Shown here piece by piece: positions 46,454 to 54,648 of a DNA stretch of 64,000 nt (positions are counted from its first letter, which is position 1; each line of letters starts with the position of its first letter). This DNA is from Prevotella sp. (GTDB lineage: Bacteria > Bacteroidota > Bacteroidia > Bacteroidales > Bacteroidaceae). Where the stretch lies: the NCBI GenBank assembly GCA_017412705.1, contig JAFPWS010000038.1, positions 1-64,000 of the forward strand, written 5' to 3'. The notes below the pieces were generated by a model that was given only the letters and a program-made list of their open reading frames with translations, was not told the origin of the DNA and made no database searches. A program made the position numbers and the translations under genes.

Positions 46454-46506
46454 AAGTTTGTTGTATACATTATTAAATATAACACGCCGTATGGCGAAAT
46501 ATTGCG

Positions 46507-46514
46507 CAAAAGTA
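46507..46514 (-). promoter_or_regulatory. Promoter -7 box of the polysaccharide operon
   Basis: The minus strand reads TACTTTTG, 54 bp before the wza start. A clear -33 TTTG is missing. It lies back to back with the tmRNA promoter 43 bp away. Confidence 0.55.
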
Positions 46515-46556
46515 CAATTTTTTATGGGAAATGACGCATAATTCACAAATTATTTG

Positions 46557-46564
46557 TATCTTTG
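46557..46564 (+). promoter_or_regulatory. Promoter -7 box of the tmRNA gene
   Basis: TATCTTTG is a match to TAnnTTTG 27 bp before the predicted mature 5' end, which leaves about 20 nt of leader for RNase P to remove. Confidence 0.65.
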
Positions 46565-46590
46565 CAGGCGAATTACGACAGATTTTGCTT

Positions 46591-46989
46591 GGGGTTGACT
46601 GGATTTGACAGCAAGATGAGATGGTACGTAAGCATGCGGAGTGACGGCTGTATACTCCATAATCCATTCGGTCGAACAATTAATTGGCGAAAACAACTAC
46701 GCTCTCGCTGCCTAAACGAAGTACAGTAGTTTACTGGCTTAATTCCCTTACAAGGTGAGGGAACGAGACATCGCTCCAAGGACGTGGTTCCGAATCTGAG
46801 GATCAAGCGGTGCAGGATTCATCGGAAATAGTTTCCCGGGTGCTCTGACTGGGGAATGAAATTTTAGGAGATAAGGCTGTTGATGGGTGGTCCAGGTCTT
46901 GTCACAGCACGAAAATGAAGTCTGGAATAAGCATGTAGAAAGCGTATGGTTTCCTTGTTTGGACGAGGGTTCGATTCCCTCCAGCTCCA
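46591..46989 (+). ncRNA. ssrA: Transfer-messenger RNA (tmRNA)
   Basis: Rescues stalled ribosomes and tags the unfinished protein. The 5' end GGGGTTGACTGGATTTGACA and the 3' end GGTTCGATTCCCTCCAGCTCC are the tRNA-like half, with GGGGTTG pairing with CAGCTCC in the acceptor stem and a T-loop GGTTCGATTCC. The tag reading frame (46686-46715) encodes GENNYALAA and then TAA. After the discriminator A the genome reads CTA, so the CCA end is not encoded and must be added. The length of about 399 nt is usual. The gene stands alone between the wza promoter and trpB2. Confidence 0.96.
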
Positions 46990-47147
46990 CTAACATTACG
47001 ACTATTTCATTTTGATTTTATTTGTTTTTCCTATTTTCCTTCGCCTTTTGCCAATAATTGGTTAAGAGTGCGGACTTTTGACTCTTTTGCGGAAAACTAC
47101 CAAATTTATTAACAAACGTAACGATTCGAAATTATGAGCACAACAAA

Positions 47148-47178
47148 AGCAGCCTGTCAGCATATCGGACAGGCTGCT
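47148..47178 (-). terminator. Intrinsic terminator of the trpB2 gene
   Basis: The arms AGCAGCCTGTC (47148-47158) and GACAGGCTGCT (47168-47178) form a perfect 11-bp stem, followed on the minus strand by TTTTGTTGT. It sits about 50 bp beyond the trpB2 stop. Confidence 0.85.
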
Positions 47179-47229
47179 GTGTTTCAGCACCACCCTTGAC
47201 GGTGTACTGTGCTGCGATGTGTGGTTGTT

Positions 47230-48591
47230 TTACTGCTGATCCAACTCAGCCAGATTTTTGGCTATCATCTTGTCGGTGACGGTGTAGTTCTGCAGGTCGC
47301 CCTTGATGAAAGACTCATACGACGGCATGTCGATGAGTCCGTGGCCGGAGAGGTTGAAAAGGATAACCTTCTCCTCGCCAGTTTCCTTGCACTTGTTGGC
47401 CTCGCGGATAGTGGCGGCAATGGCGTGGCAACTCTCTGGAGCGGGGATGATGCCCTCGGTACGGGCGAAGAGCATACCGGCCTCAAAGGTCTCGAGTTGT
47501 GGTATATCCACACCCTTCATGTAGCCATCCTTGATGAGTTGAGAGATAATCATACCGGCTCCGTGGTAGCGCAGGCCGCCAGCGTGGATGTTGCTGGGCT
47601 TGAAGTTGTGGCCCAGCGTGTACATGGGCAACAGGGGAGTATAGCCTGCCTCGTCGCCGAAGTCGTAGCGGAACTGGCCGCGAGTGAGCTTCGGACAGCT
47701 ATCGGGCTCAGCAGCGATAAACTCTGTATTCTTGCCATCGAGGATGTTGTGTCGCATGAAGGGGAAGGAGATACCACCGAAGTTGGAACCACCGCCGAAG
47801 CAGCCAATCACGATGTCGGGATACTCGCCAGCCATCTGCATCTGCTTCTCGGCTTCCAGACCGATAATCGTCTGATGCAGACCTACGTGGTTGAGCACAG
47901 ACCCCAGCGTGTACTTACAGTTTGGTGTGGTGGTGGCAAGCTCGACAGCCTCAGAAATGGCTGTCCCTAAAGAACCAGAGTGAGTGGGATCTTTCGTCAG
48001 GATGTCCTTACCGGCACGGGTAGACATCGAAGGAGAACCTTCGACAACGGCACCGAAGGTGCGCATGATGCTGGAACGATAAGGCTTCTGCTGCATGGTA
48101 ATCTTCACTTGATAGACGGCGCAGTCGAGACCGTATATCTTGGCAGCATAGCTCAGGGCTGCACCCCACTGGCCGGCACCAGTCTCGGTGGTGACGTTGG
48201 TGGTGCCTTCCTGCTTGGCGTAGTAGCACTGGGGCAGGGCAGAGTTAATCTTATGCGAACCGAGGGGATTTGTCGACTCGTTCTTGAAATAGATGTGGGC
48301 GGGAGTACCCAAGGCCTCTTCGAGTGCGTAGGCACGTACTAACGGAGTGCTTCGATAATATTTGTACTTGTCGAGCACATCTTCAGGAATGTCAATCCAA
48401 CGATGCTCAGTGTCTAACTCCTGGACGCAGCACTCGCGGGGGAAGATGTGTGCCAGGTCGTCGACACCCAAAGGTTGCTTGGTAGCTGGATGGATAGGTG
48501 GCATGGGTTTGTTGGGCATGTCGGCCTGAATGTTGTACCACTGTGTTGGAATCTCACTCTCTTGAAGGATAAATTTCTTTTGTTTTGCCAT
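47230..48591 (-). CDS. TrpB2-type tryptophan synthase beta-like PLP enzyme
   Basis: A 453-residue fold-type II PLP enzyme of the TrpB2 group, longer than TrpB1 (about 400). The PLP lysine is in NPLGSHKINSALPQ (His-Lys), the substrate loop in TTETGAGQWGAALSYAAKIYG, and the phosphate loop in IGCFGGGSNFGG. The N-terminal extension (WYNIQADMPNKPMPPIHP) is typical of TrpB2. It would condense indole with serine. No trpA or other trp gene is nearby, which fits a salvage or TrpA-independent role. I start at 48591 (MAKQKKF); the earlier in-frame Met lies upstream of the promoter. Confidence 0.92.
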   Translation of the reverse strand: MAKQKKFILQESEIPTQWYNIQADMPNKPMPPIHPATKQPLGVDDLAHIFPRECCVQELDTEHRWIDIPEDVLDKYKYYRSTPLVRAYALEEALGTPAHIYFKNESTNPLGSHKINSALPQCYYAKQEGTTNVTTETGAGQWGAALSYAAKIYGLDCAVYQVKITMQQKPYRSSIMRTFGAVVEGSPSMSTRAGKDILTKDPTHSGSLGTAISEAVELATTTPNCKYTLGSVLNHVGLHQTIIGLEAEKQMQMAGEYPDIVIGCFGGGSNFGGISFPFMRHNILDGKNTEFIAAEPDSCPKLTRGQFRYDFGDEAGYTPLLPMYTLGHNFKPSNIHAGGLRYHGAGMIISQLIKDGYMKGVDIPQLETFEAGMLFARTEGIIPAPESCHAIAATIREANKCKETGEEKVILFNLSGHGLIDMPSYESFIKGDLQNYTVTDKMIAKNLAELDQQ

Positions 48592-48624
48592 TGTTTTTTG
48601 TTGTTGGTGAATGATTACCGCCTG

Positions 48625-48632
48625 CAAAGTTA
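48625..48632 (-). promoter_or_regulatory. Promoter -7 box of trpB2
   Basis: TAACTTTG on the minus strand, 34 bp before the start at 48591. A second TACCTTTG-type box on the same strand lies at 48753-48760 with no gene of its own. Confidence 0.6.
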
Positions 48633-48822
48633 CGAAAAAGTGGGTAAAATGCAAAATATTAACATAAAAAACAGCTGAAAAAGTTTCCTCATTCGCGTAC
48701 CTTAATTATATATACTGGATTATTGAAGTCGGCCTTTGTTGTTATTCTGTGTGCAAAGGTACAAAAATTAGAAAAAAAAGGAAGTGGGAAATGAAAAATT
48801 TGCTACTCCCGCATAAAAATAG

Positions 48823-48830
48823 TACTTTTG
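48823..48830 (+). promoter_or_regulatory. Promoter -7 box abutting the symporter start
   Basis: TACTTTTG ends 8 bp before the ATG at 48839, so the transcript would have little or no leader. This box is why I reject the earlier in-frame start at 48749. Confidence 0.6.
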
Positions 48831-48838
48831 CACCTGCA

Positions 48839-50254
48839 ATGATAATTATCACAGTAGTATTGACGTATTTTTCCCTGTTGTATGCCGTCAGCCGCTGGAC
48901 AGCACGGAGGGCTACTAACGACACCTTCTTTCGTGCTGAGCGTAAGTCGCCTTGGTATATGGTAGCTTTCGGAATGGTTGGCGCCTCCATTTCTGGTGTC
49001 ACCTTTGTGTCGGTACCGGGAATGGTGATGAAGATGCAGATGACTTATCTGCAGACGTGTATAGGCTTCATTCTGGGCTACCTGACAATCGCCTTCGTGC
49101 TACTGCCATTGTATTACCGGTTTAACCTAACCTCTATCTATTCCTACCTCGGCCAACGTCTGGGCAGGTTGTCGCACAAGACGGGATCGTCGTTTTTCCT
49201 GCTGTCGAAGATGGTGGGAGCCTCGTTGCGCTTCTATGTGGTGTGCATCATTCTGCAGCGCTTTGTGTTTGCTCCTATAGGTGTGCCTTTTGCGCTTACG
49301 GTCGTCGGCTTGGTGGTGCTGATTTGGCTTTATACGCGTCAGGGAGGCATCAAGACGCTGGTTTGGACGGACTCTCTACAGACGGCTTGTCTCTTTACGG
49401 CTTTGCTGCTGATTTTGTATCAGGTAATGACGGATTTGGGAATGACCGTCGGAGAGGCGGTGGAGGCTGTCAGCCAGAGCGAGCTGTCGCGGGTCTTTGT
49501 GCTTGACGACTGGGTGAGCAAGCAGAATTTCTGGAAGCAACTGCTGAGTGGAATGTTCATAGCGATAGTAATGACGGGCCTGGACCAGGATATGATGCAG
49601 AAGAATCTGACCTGCAAGAACTTACGTGAGGCACAGAAGGATATGTGTACCTATGGCTTCGCCTTTGTGCCGGCCAATCTGCTGTTTATGGTGTTGGGTG
49701 TCTTGCTGGTATTGTTGGCTCATCAGCAGGGCGAGGTTTTGCCAGCTGTCGGTGACGAGCTGTTGCCGCAGTATGTCGAGCAGTCTGGTGTACTGGTGAC
49801 GGCGCTGTTTACGTTAGGCATTGTGGCGGCTTCGTTCTCCAGCGCAGACTCGGCACTGACTTCTCTGACTACTATCTATTGTGTGGATATTCGGGAACAA
49901 CCTGATAATGAGCAGCTTCGTAAACGTACCCATGTGCTGATGTGCGGAGTGTTTGTGCTGTTTATCTTTCTTTTCAAAGCGGTAAACTCTATCAGTCTCA
50001 TTGACGCAGTCTACATCATTGTAAGTTATACCTACGGGCCTTTGCTGGGATTGTTTGCCTACGGTCTGCTGACCAGTCGGAGTGTTAACGACAGGGTGGT
50101 GCCCTATATTGCAGTGGCCTCCCCGCTGTTGTGCTACGCCATTGACTATGGGTTAGGGCTACTGACTGGCTATCGTTTCGGTTATGAGTTGCTGATGCTG
50201 AATGGCCTGCTGACCTTTACGGCTTTGTGGCTGACTGCTCGGCGTCCATCCTGA
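48839..50254 (+). CDS. Sodium:solute symporter family protein
   Basis: A 471-residue inner-membrane transporter of the SSS family with about 13 hydrophobic helices. Signs are FFRAERKSPWYMVAFGMVGASISGVTF, broken here at the helix end, in TM2, the TRQGGIKTLVWTDSLQT segment after TM5 and the GIVAASFSSADSALTSLTTI sodium-site helix (about residues 335-354). The substrate cannot be read. The start at 48839 follows a promoter box and removes 30 unlikely residues. Its 3' end overlaps the converging regulator gene by 38 bp. Confidence 0.9.
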   Translation: MIIITVVLTYFSLLYAVSRWTARRATNDTFFRAERKSPWYMVAFGMVGASISGVTFVSVPGMVMKMQMTYLQTCIGFILGYLTIAFVLLPLYYRFNLTSIYSYLGQRLGRLSHKTGSSFFLLSKMVGASLRFYVVCIILQRFVFAPIGVPFALTVVGLVVLIWLYTRQGGIKTLVWTDSLQTACLFTALLLILYQVMTDLGMTVGEAVEAVSQSELSRVFVLDDWVSKQNFWKQLLSGMFIAIVMTGLDQDMMQKNLTCKNLREAQKDMCTYGFAFVPANLLFMVLGVLLVLLAHQQGEVLPAVGDELLPQYVEQSGVLVTALFTLGIVAASFSSADSALTSLTTIYCVDIREQPDNEQLRKRTHVLMCGVFVLFIFLFKAVNSISLIDAVYIIVSYTYGPLLGLFAYGLLTSRSVNDRVVPYIAVASPLLCYAIDYGLGLLTGYRFGYELLMLNGLLTFTALWLTARRPS

Positions 50255-51938
50255 GGCGGTCAAAGTATTCCTTGGGCTGGAAACCCATCTCCTTCTTGAA
50301 TGAGGTAGCAAAGTATTTAGGATCTTTGAAGCCTACCCTGTAGGCGATGTCGCTGATGCGTAGGTCAGGATTCTCAAGAGCTATCTTGCAGGCTGTCTTC
50401 AGACGAATGTCGCGAATGAAGGATGACACGTTCATTCCCGTCAGTGCACGCAACTTGTTGTAGAGTGTGCTGGCGCTGGCTCCCATATCGGCGGCAAACG
50501 CTTCACGACCATAGTCAGAGTCATCTATATGCTCGTGGACGCACTTGATGGCTCTTTTCAGAAATTCTTCGTCCATTGTCAACGGTCTGTTGACCAACTC
50601 TTCCGCATCCTCTGACTCTGGTTGGCTGGTGCTGCGCACACGCTGGCGGTTCTCGACGATATTGTCAATGCGTAGCTGCAGGTCTTTTAGCCTGAACGGC
50701 TTGGTGATATAGTCGTCAGCTCCTGTCTCCAGCGCTTCCTGGCGGTCTTGAGGCTGCGTCTTGGCTGTCAACAGAATGATAGGCAGATGGCTAAAGTTCT
50801 CGTCTTGCTTAATTCGGCGGGTTAGCTCGATCCCGTCCATCTCAGGCATCATCACATCAGAAATAATAATGTCTATATCGTTGTCGCGAATGACTTTCAG
50901 TGCCTCCTGGCCGTTGGTGGCTGTCAGAATGTGGTATCGGGGCTGCAACAGCTGGCGCATCAGCATCATCAGCTCGGTATTGTCCTCTACAATCAGTACC
51001 CTGTAGGCGTCCTCATCCGTTGTCTCTGTCGAGGAAATGCTGGTAGGTGCTGTTACGGAGGTTTCTGGCATGTCAATGATGTTGCTGATGGGGGCTTTGA
51101 ATTCAACCTTGTTCTGCTCGTCAATCTGTGATGCTGCGAAGGCCTCCTTGCTAATAGGCAGGTTAACAATGAATGTAGTACCCTGTCCTTCAATACTTTT
51201 GCATTGAATGGTACCTCTGTGTAGATAAACCAAATCGCGGGTCAGCGAAAGGCCTAATCCCGTACCAAATGTTTGGTTACGGCGGTAGTCGCCATCGTAA
51301 AAGCGTGAGAACAAGTGCTTCATCTTTTCTTTGGGAATGCCGCTGCCGTTGTCGCTGACGCGGATAGTTATGTGGTCGTAGTTGCGATTCGTGACTACCT
51401 CAAGGGCTACCTTGCCGTTCTCCTGCGTGTATTTGGCAGCATTCGACAGCAGGTTGAAGATAACCTTGTCCAACTTGTCAGTATCTATCCAGCCCATCAT
51501 ACTCTCAGGCTTGCAGCTGATGTTAAACTCCAGGCTCTTACGCTTCATAAGCGGCTCGGTGCAGCGGGCCGTCTCGGTAATGTATTTCATGACGTCGCCC
51601 CGACTTACCAGCAGTTTCAGACTGCCGTCCTGCGACTTGCTGGTTTCCAAAATCTGCTGGAGCAGGCGCACGGTACGTTGAATGTTCAGCTCCATCAAGT
51701 CGTATTCCTGCTTTTCTGCTGGCTGGCTGGTACGTAGATGCTCTATAGAGGCGGCAAGGATGGTCAGCGGGGTGAGTATTTCATGGGTAATGTTCGTGAA
51801 CAAATAACTCATTTGCAGACGATTTCTGATGCGCACACTACGCAAATAAAGCCATCTTCCTACTGGAATAATGACTGCCATCAGGCATGTAATACCGATT
51901 ATTATTAGTTCTTTGTCGTTAAGGTGTAGTATATTCAT
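50217..51938 (-). CDS. Hybrid histidine kinase, response regulator and AraC-type DNA-binding protein without periplasmic sensor
   Basis: A 573-residue one-protein signalling chain. In order: one membrane segment (about 10-31), HisKA with the phospho-His at residue 52 (FTNITHEILTPLTIL), an HATPase domain (NLLSNAAKY, DNGSGI, GTGLGLSLTRDL), a receiver domain with phospho-Asp 360 (IISDVMMPEMDG) and an AraC HTH domain (about 465-565, ISDIAYRVGFKDPKYFATSF). In typical Bacteroidota hybrid systems about 700 residues of periplasmic propeller and Y_Y_Y sensor come first; here they are missing. A promoter box just upstream shows it is not a broken 3' fragment. Confidence 0.9.
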   Translation of the reverse strand: MNILHLNDKELIIIGITCLMAVIIPVGRWLYLRSVRIRNRLQMSYLFTNITHEILTPLTILAASIEHLRTSQPAEKQEYDLMELNIQRTVRLLQQILETSKSQDGSLKLLVSRGDVMKYITETARCTEPLMKRKSLEFNISCKPESMMGWIDTDKLDKVIFNLLSNAAKYTQENGKVALEVVTNRNYDHITIRVSDNGSGIPKEKMKHLFSRFYDGDYRRNQTFGTGLGLSLTRDLVYLHRGTIQCKSIEGQGTTFIVNLPISKEAFAASQIDEQNKVEFKAPISNIIDMPETSVTAPTSISSTETTDEDAYRVLIVEDNTELMMLMRQLLQPRYHILTATNGQEALKVIRDNDIDIIISDVMMPEMDGIELTRRIKQDENFSHLPIILLTAKTQPQDRQEALETGADDYITKPFRLKDLQLRIDNIVENRQRVRSTSQPESEDAEELVNRPLTMDEEFLKRAIKCVHEHIDDSDYGREAFAADMGASASTLYNKLRALTGMNVSSFIRDIRLKTACKIALENPDLRISDIAYRVGFKDPKYFATSFKKEMGFQPKEYFDRLRMDAEQSATKP

Positions 51939-51942
51939 GCTG

Positions 51943-51950
51943 CAAATTTA
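51943..51950 (-). promoter_or_regulatory. Promoter -7 box abutting the hybrid kinase start
   Basis: TAAATTTG on the minus strand ends 4 bp before the ATG at 51936-51938, so the message could be leaderless. Confidence 0.55.
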
Positions 51951-52108
51951 AGTATTTTCTTCCAAATAACGATAATTTTGAACTAAAAAAGCGTCGGAAG
52001 TGCACATTTTAGTTTGAAATTCGTGATTAAAGGTTTGGTTTTCGTGAAATTCACGCATTTTAAACTTTAATTATCGATATATGAACTCTCTTCTACAAAT
52101 TTCCGATT

Positions 52109-52275
52109 AACTTTGCATCAGAAATAGAAACGGATTCTGTTCCGTGCTTGGATTTTAATAGGACGTGAGTCCCCAAAAATTTAAGCGAAAAAGTTTTTAA
52201 TGGTTAAGGTTTATGGTTGATTAATTTAGTTTTTTTGTAAAGAACCTCGCTGGGAAGCGAGGTTCTTTTATTAGG
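52109..52275 (+). ncRNA. Candidate small RNA: promoter and terminator with no coding sequence
   Basis: TAACTTTG-like box (about 52109-52116) would start a transcript near 52123. A strong intrinsic terminator ends it at about 52270 (arms AAAGAACCTCGCT and AGCGAGGTTCTTT at 52239-52251 and 52256-52268, then TTATT). The roughly 145 nt in between has no plausible open frame and contains an inner complementary pair around GGATTCTGTTCC. It lies alone between a regulator and glutathione peroxidase, both on the opposite strand. The RNA family is not recognised; the terminator could instead serve the opposite gene. Confidence 0.45.
52239..52268 (+). terminator. Intrinsic terminator downstream of the candidate small RNA
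   Basis: A perfect 13-bp stem (AAAGAACCTCGCT with AGCGAGGTTCTTT, loop GGGA), with T-rich sequence after it on the plus strand. On the minus strand it lies 80 bp beyond the glutathione peroxidase stop and lacks a T-run there. Confidence 0.85.
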
Positions 52276-52348
52276 CCTTGATGTTCTGGGGCCATCCATA
52301 GTTTTGTCTGAAGCAGATGGGGAGTATCGTCTATTTCAGTTTGATTCC

Positions 52349-52900
52349 TTATTTCAAGAGCTCCTCAATCTGCTGGGCAATGTTGTCGATCTTCTCTGTA
52401 GGCTCAAAACGGGCTACTACTTGTCCCTTCTTATTAATCAGAAACTTGGTGAAGTTCCACTTGATGTCGGCTTTCTGCTTATAGTCTGGGTCGGCCTTAG
52501 TAAGCATATCGTCCAGGATGTGGGCAATGGGATGTTCCATATCCCAGCCGGCAAAGCCTTTTTGTTCCTGCAGAAACTTGTAAAGCGGATCAGCTTCCTC
52601 GCCATTGACTTTGATCTTCTTAAAGCGTGGGAATTCCGTGCCGAAGTTCAGCTTGCAGAATTCGTGGATGGACTCATCCGTGCCAGGGGCCTGTTGGCCA
52701 AACTGATTGCAGGGGAAGTCCAGAATCTCAAAACCTTGGCTGTGGTATTTCTTATAGAGGTTTTCCAACTCGTCGTACTGCGGTGTGAAACCACACTTGG
52801 TGGCGGTGTTGACAATTAACAGTACTTCGTCGGCATATTCCTTCAGGGGAACATCCTTACCCTTTCTGTCCTTGACAGAGAAATCATAAATGGTCTTCAT
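52349..52900 (-). CDS. Glutathione peroxidase-family thiol peroxidase
   Basis: A 183-residue peroxidase, cytoplasmic. It has the peroxidatic Cys in NTATKCGFTPQY (about residue 37), FPCNQFGQQAPGTD (with the likely resolving Cys), and WNFTKFLINKKGQVVARF with the active-site Trp and Asn. As it is a Cys and not a selenocysteine enzyme, it more likely uses thioredoxin than glutathione as reductant. It stands alone; a degenerate TACTTTTA box lies about 40 bp upstream. Confidence 0.94.
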   Translation of the reverse strand: MKTIYDFSVKDRKGKDVPLKEYADEVLLIVNTATKCGFTPQYDELENLYKKYHSQGFEILDFPCNQFGQQAPGTDESIHEFCKLNFGTEFPRFKKIKVNGEEADPLYKFLQEQKGFAGWDMEHPIAHILDDMLTKADPDYKQKADIKWNFTKFLINKKGQVVARFEPTEKIDNIAQQIEELLK

Positions 52901-53015
52901 TTGTTTTAATTATTTGTGATAGAATTGGTTTTCGTTTGTAAAAGTACGAAAATTCTTTGTTACTACCAAAAGTTTTAGGATTTATTTTGATTGATGTTAT
53001 GGTTTTTAGCTGATA

Positions 53016-53058
53016 AAGGCGCGACCATAGGCATATGCAACTACCTTGGACGCGCCTT
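53016..53058 (-). terminator. Hairpin downstream of the L31 gene
   Basis: AAGGCGCG (53016-53023) pairs with CGCGCCTT (53051-53058), about 29 bp beyond the L31 stop. There is no T-run after it, so its role as terminator is uncertain. Confidence 0.45.
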
Positions 53059-53086
53059 CAAAAAGTCTTGCTTGGCGTGAAATTAT

Positions 53087-53341
53087 TTATTTCTTCGCAG
53101 CCTTACCGTAGCGGCTCATGAACTTATCAACACGACCAGCGGTGTCGACGAGCTTGCTCTTACCAGTGTAGAAGGGGTGAGAAGTGCTCGAAATTTCAAT
53201 CTTTACCACAGGGTAAGTTTCGCCTTCGAATTCTACGGTGTCGTTAGTCTTTGCGGTAGAACGCGAAAGGAACATATCGCCGTTGGACATGTCCTTAAAC
53301 ACGACGGGGCGATAGTTTTCTGGATGAATACCTTTTTTCAT
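53087..53341 (-). CDS. rpmE2: 50S ribosomal protein L31, type B (zinc-free)
   Basis: An 84-residue ribosomal protein. [40 protein letters not shown] and KFMSRYG are the L31 signature. There is no Cys, so it is the zinc-free (C-minus, type B) form, which also carries the insert in the middle. In organisms with both forms this one is used when zinc is scarce; in Bacteroidota it is often the only copy. A TACCTTTG box lies 53 bp upstream (53394-53401). Confidence 0.95.
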   Translation of the reverse strand: MKKGIHPENYRPVVFKDMSNGDMFLSRSTAKTNDTVEFEGETYPVVKIEISSTSHPFYTGKSKLVDTAGRVDKFMSRYGKAAKK

Positions 53342-53393
53342 TTTTACTTGTTATTATTTAATGTTATTTGACCGTTGTGCATAAAAGCGGGTG

Positions 53394-53401
53394 CAAAGGT
53401 A
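53394..53401 (-). promoter_or_regulatory. Promoter -7 box of the L31 gene
   Basis: TACCTTTG on the minus strand, with a leader of about 45 nt, which is longer than for other genes in the window. Confidence 0.65.
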
Positions 53402-53538
53402 CAGCTTTTTTTCGGACTGTGCAAATTTCCCGATGACTTTTTCGTATACTTTTTTAAGAGACCAAAGTAAATGGTAAATAGGACGCGGTATAAAAAGATG
53501 GTAGAAAAACTGTATTTTTGCCTAAAGTGCTCAAAAAT

Positions 53539-53569
53539 TTGGAATCGGCAAAAAAATGTTGTACCTTTG
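53539..53569 (+). promoter_or_regulatory. Promoter of the secreted EEP-family gene
   Basis: TTG (53539-53541) and TACCTTTG (53562-53569) are 20 bp apart, the consensus arrangement. It lies 20 bp upstream of the ATG at 53589 and downstream of an earlier in-frame Met, which is therefore rejected. The 20-mer at 53477-53496 resembles those at 407 and 10649. Confidence 0.7.
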
Positions 53570-53588
53570 TGGCCGGAACGAAAAAACA

Positions 53589-54644
53589 ATGATAACAATG
53601 AAAAAAATACTGGTCTTACTATTATTATTGCTTGTAGTAGCTGGTGTGCAGCCTTCAGATGCACAGCGCTATCAGGTTTATGGAGTGGGTTTTTATAACC
53701 TTGAGAACCTATTCGACTATCAGCACGACAAGGGTAAGAACGATTATGAATACCTGCCCGATGGCAGAAATAGGTGGACAAAGATGAGGTATCAGCATAA
53801 GCTGCGCAATATGTCGACAGTTTTGGCTGATATGGGTACCGATATGTTGCCGGGATTGGGATGTGCAGTGATAGGTGTCGCTGAGGTGGAGAACGCACGT
53901 TGCCTGCGCGACCTTTGTAACCAGCCTAAATTGAAGCAGCGCAACTTCAAGTATTGCCATATTGAGGGCCCTGACCAGCGTGGTATAGACTGCGCTCTGC
54001 TGTATAATCCTATATTATATAAGGTACGCGATGTGAAACTGGTGCCATACGTCTATGATAAAGAGGAGGATAAAGGCCATGCTACCCGTGGATTCCTGAC
54101 CGTCAGTGGTACTTTGTCGGGTGAGCATGTCACTGTTATAGTCTGCCATTGGCCCAGTCGCGGCACCACCTCTTATTACCGTGAGTTGGCTGGCCGTCAG
54201 GTAAGAGCCCTCAAGGAGAAGTTACAAAAAGAGGATCCTCAGGTAAAGATTATCATTATGGGCGACATGAATGACGACCCTCGTGACCAATCCATGTCCG
54301 TTGCACTGGGTGCCAGGCGTGAAGCCAACGAAGTAGAGGAGGGCGGATTATACAATCCCTGGTGGAAGCTGCACGACAGCGGAACCGGCACCTTGACCTA
54401 TAAGAATGCGTGGAATCTGTTTGACCAGATTGTGGTCAGCCAGAACCTGTTGCCAAAAGAAGGTGGCAATGACTATCATACGCTGAAATTCAAAAAGCAT
54501 CAAATATTCCGTCGCGACTACCTGTTCCAGACGGAAGGTCAATATAAAGGGGCAATTAAACGTACTCACGCTGGTGGTGAGTGGCTCGACGGGTATAGCG
54601 ACCATCTGCCCACCATTATCTATCTGATGAAGGAGAAGAAATAG
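53589..54644 (+). CDS. Secreted endonuclease/exonuclease/phosphatase-family protein
   Basis: A 351-residue protein with an N-terminal signal (MKKILVLLLLLLVVAGVQPS) and an EEP fold. It has FYNLENLFD (metal Asn), GVAEVEN (metal Glu), VCHWPSR (catalytic His), IIMGDMNDDPRD (Asp/Asn) and a final SDHLP-like YSDHLPTIIY (general base). All active-site residues are present. Substrates of this family range from DNA to phosphoesters of lipids; the signal suggests the periplasm or surface. Start could also be 53598. It is 4 bp upstream of the next gene. Confidence 0.88.
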   Translation: MITMKKILVLLLLLLVVAGVQPSDAQRYQVYGVGFYNLENLFDYQHDKGKNDYEYLPDGRNRWTKMRYQHKLRNMSTVLADMGTDMLPGLGCAVIGVAEVENARCLRDLCNQPKLKQRNFKYCHIEGPDQRGIDCALLYNPILYKVRDVKLVPYVYDKEEDKGHATRGFLTVSGTLSGEHVTVIVCHWPSRGTTSYYRELAGRQVRALKEKLQKEDPQVKIIIMGDMNDDPRDQSMSVALGARREANEVEEGGLYNPWWKLHDSGTGTLTYKNAWNLFDQIVVSQNLLPKEGGNDYHTLKFKKHQIFRRDYLFQTEGQYKGAIKRTHAGGEWLDGYSDHLPTIIYLMKEKK

Positions 54645-54648
54645 CCCT

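Noticed and set aside
46748-46996. Minus-strand open frame over the tmRNA
   Set aside because: It is antisense to the tRNA-like 3' half of a clear tmRNA gene.
48753-48760. Second promoter for trpB2
   Set aside because: The box is 160 bp from the start with another better-placed box in between, and no gene of its own follows; listed only as a note.
50217-51938. Regulator of the RG-I locus
   Set aside because: It is 26 kb away and lacks the periplasmic sensor used for glycan sensing; nothing links it to RG-I.
52079-52121. Short peptide gene starting at the ATG at 52081
   Set aside because: The frame is short, lies before the promoter box and has no ribosome site or conserved feature.
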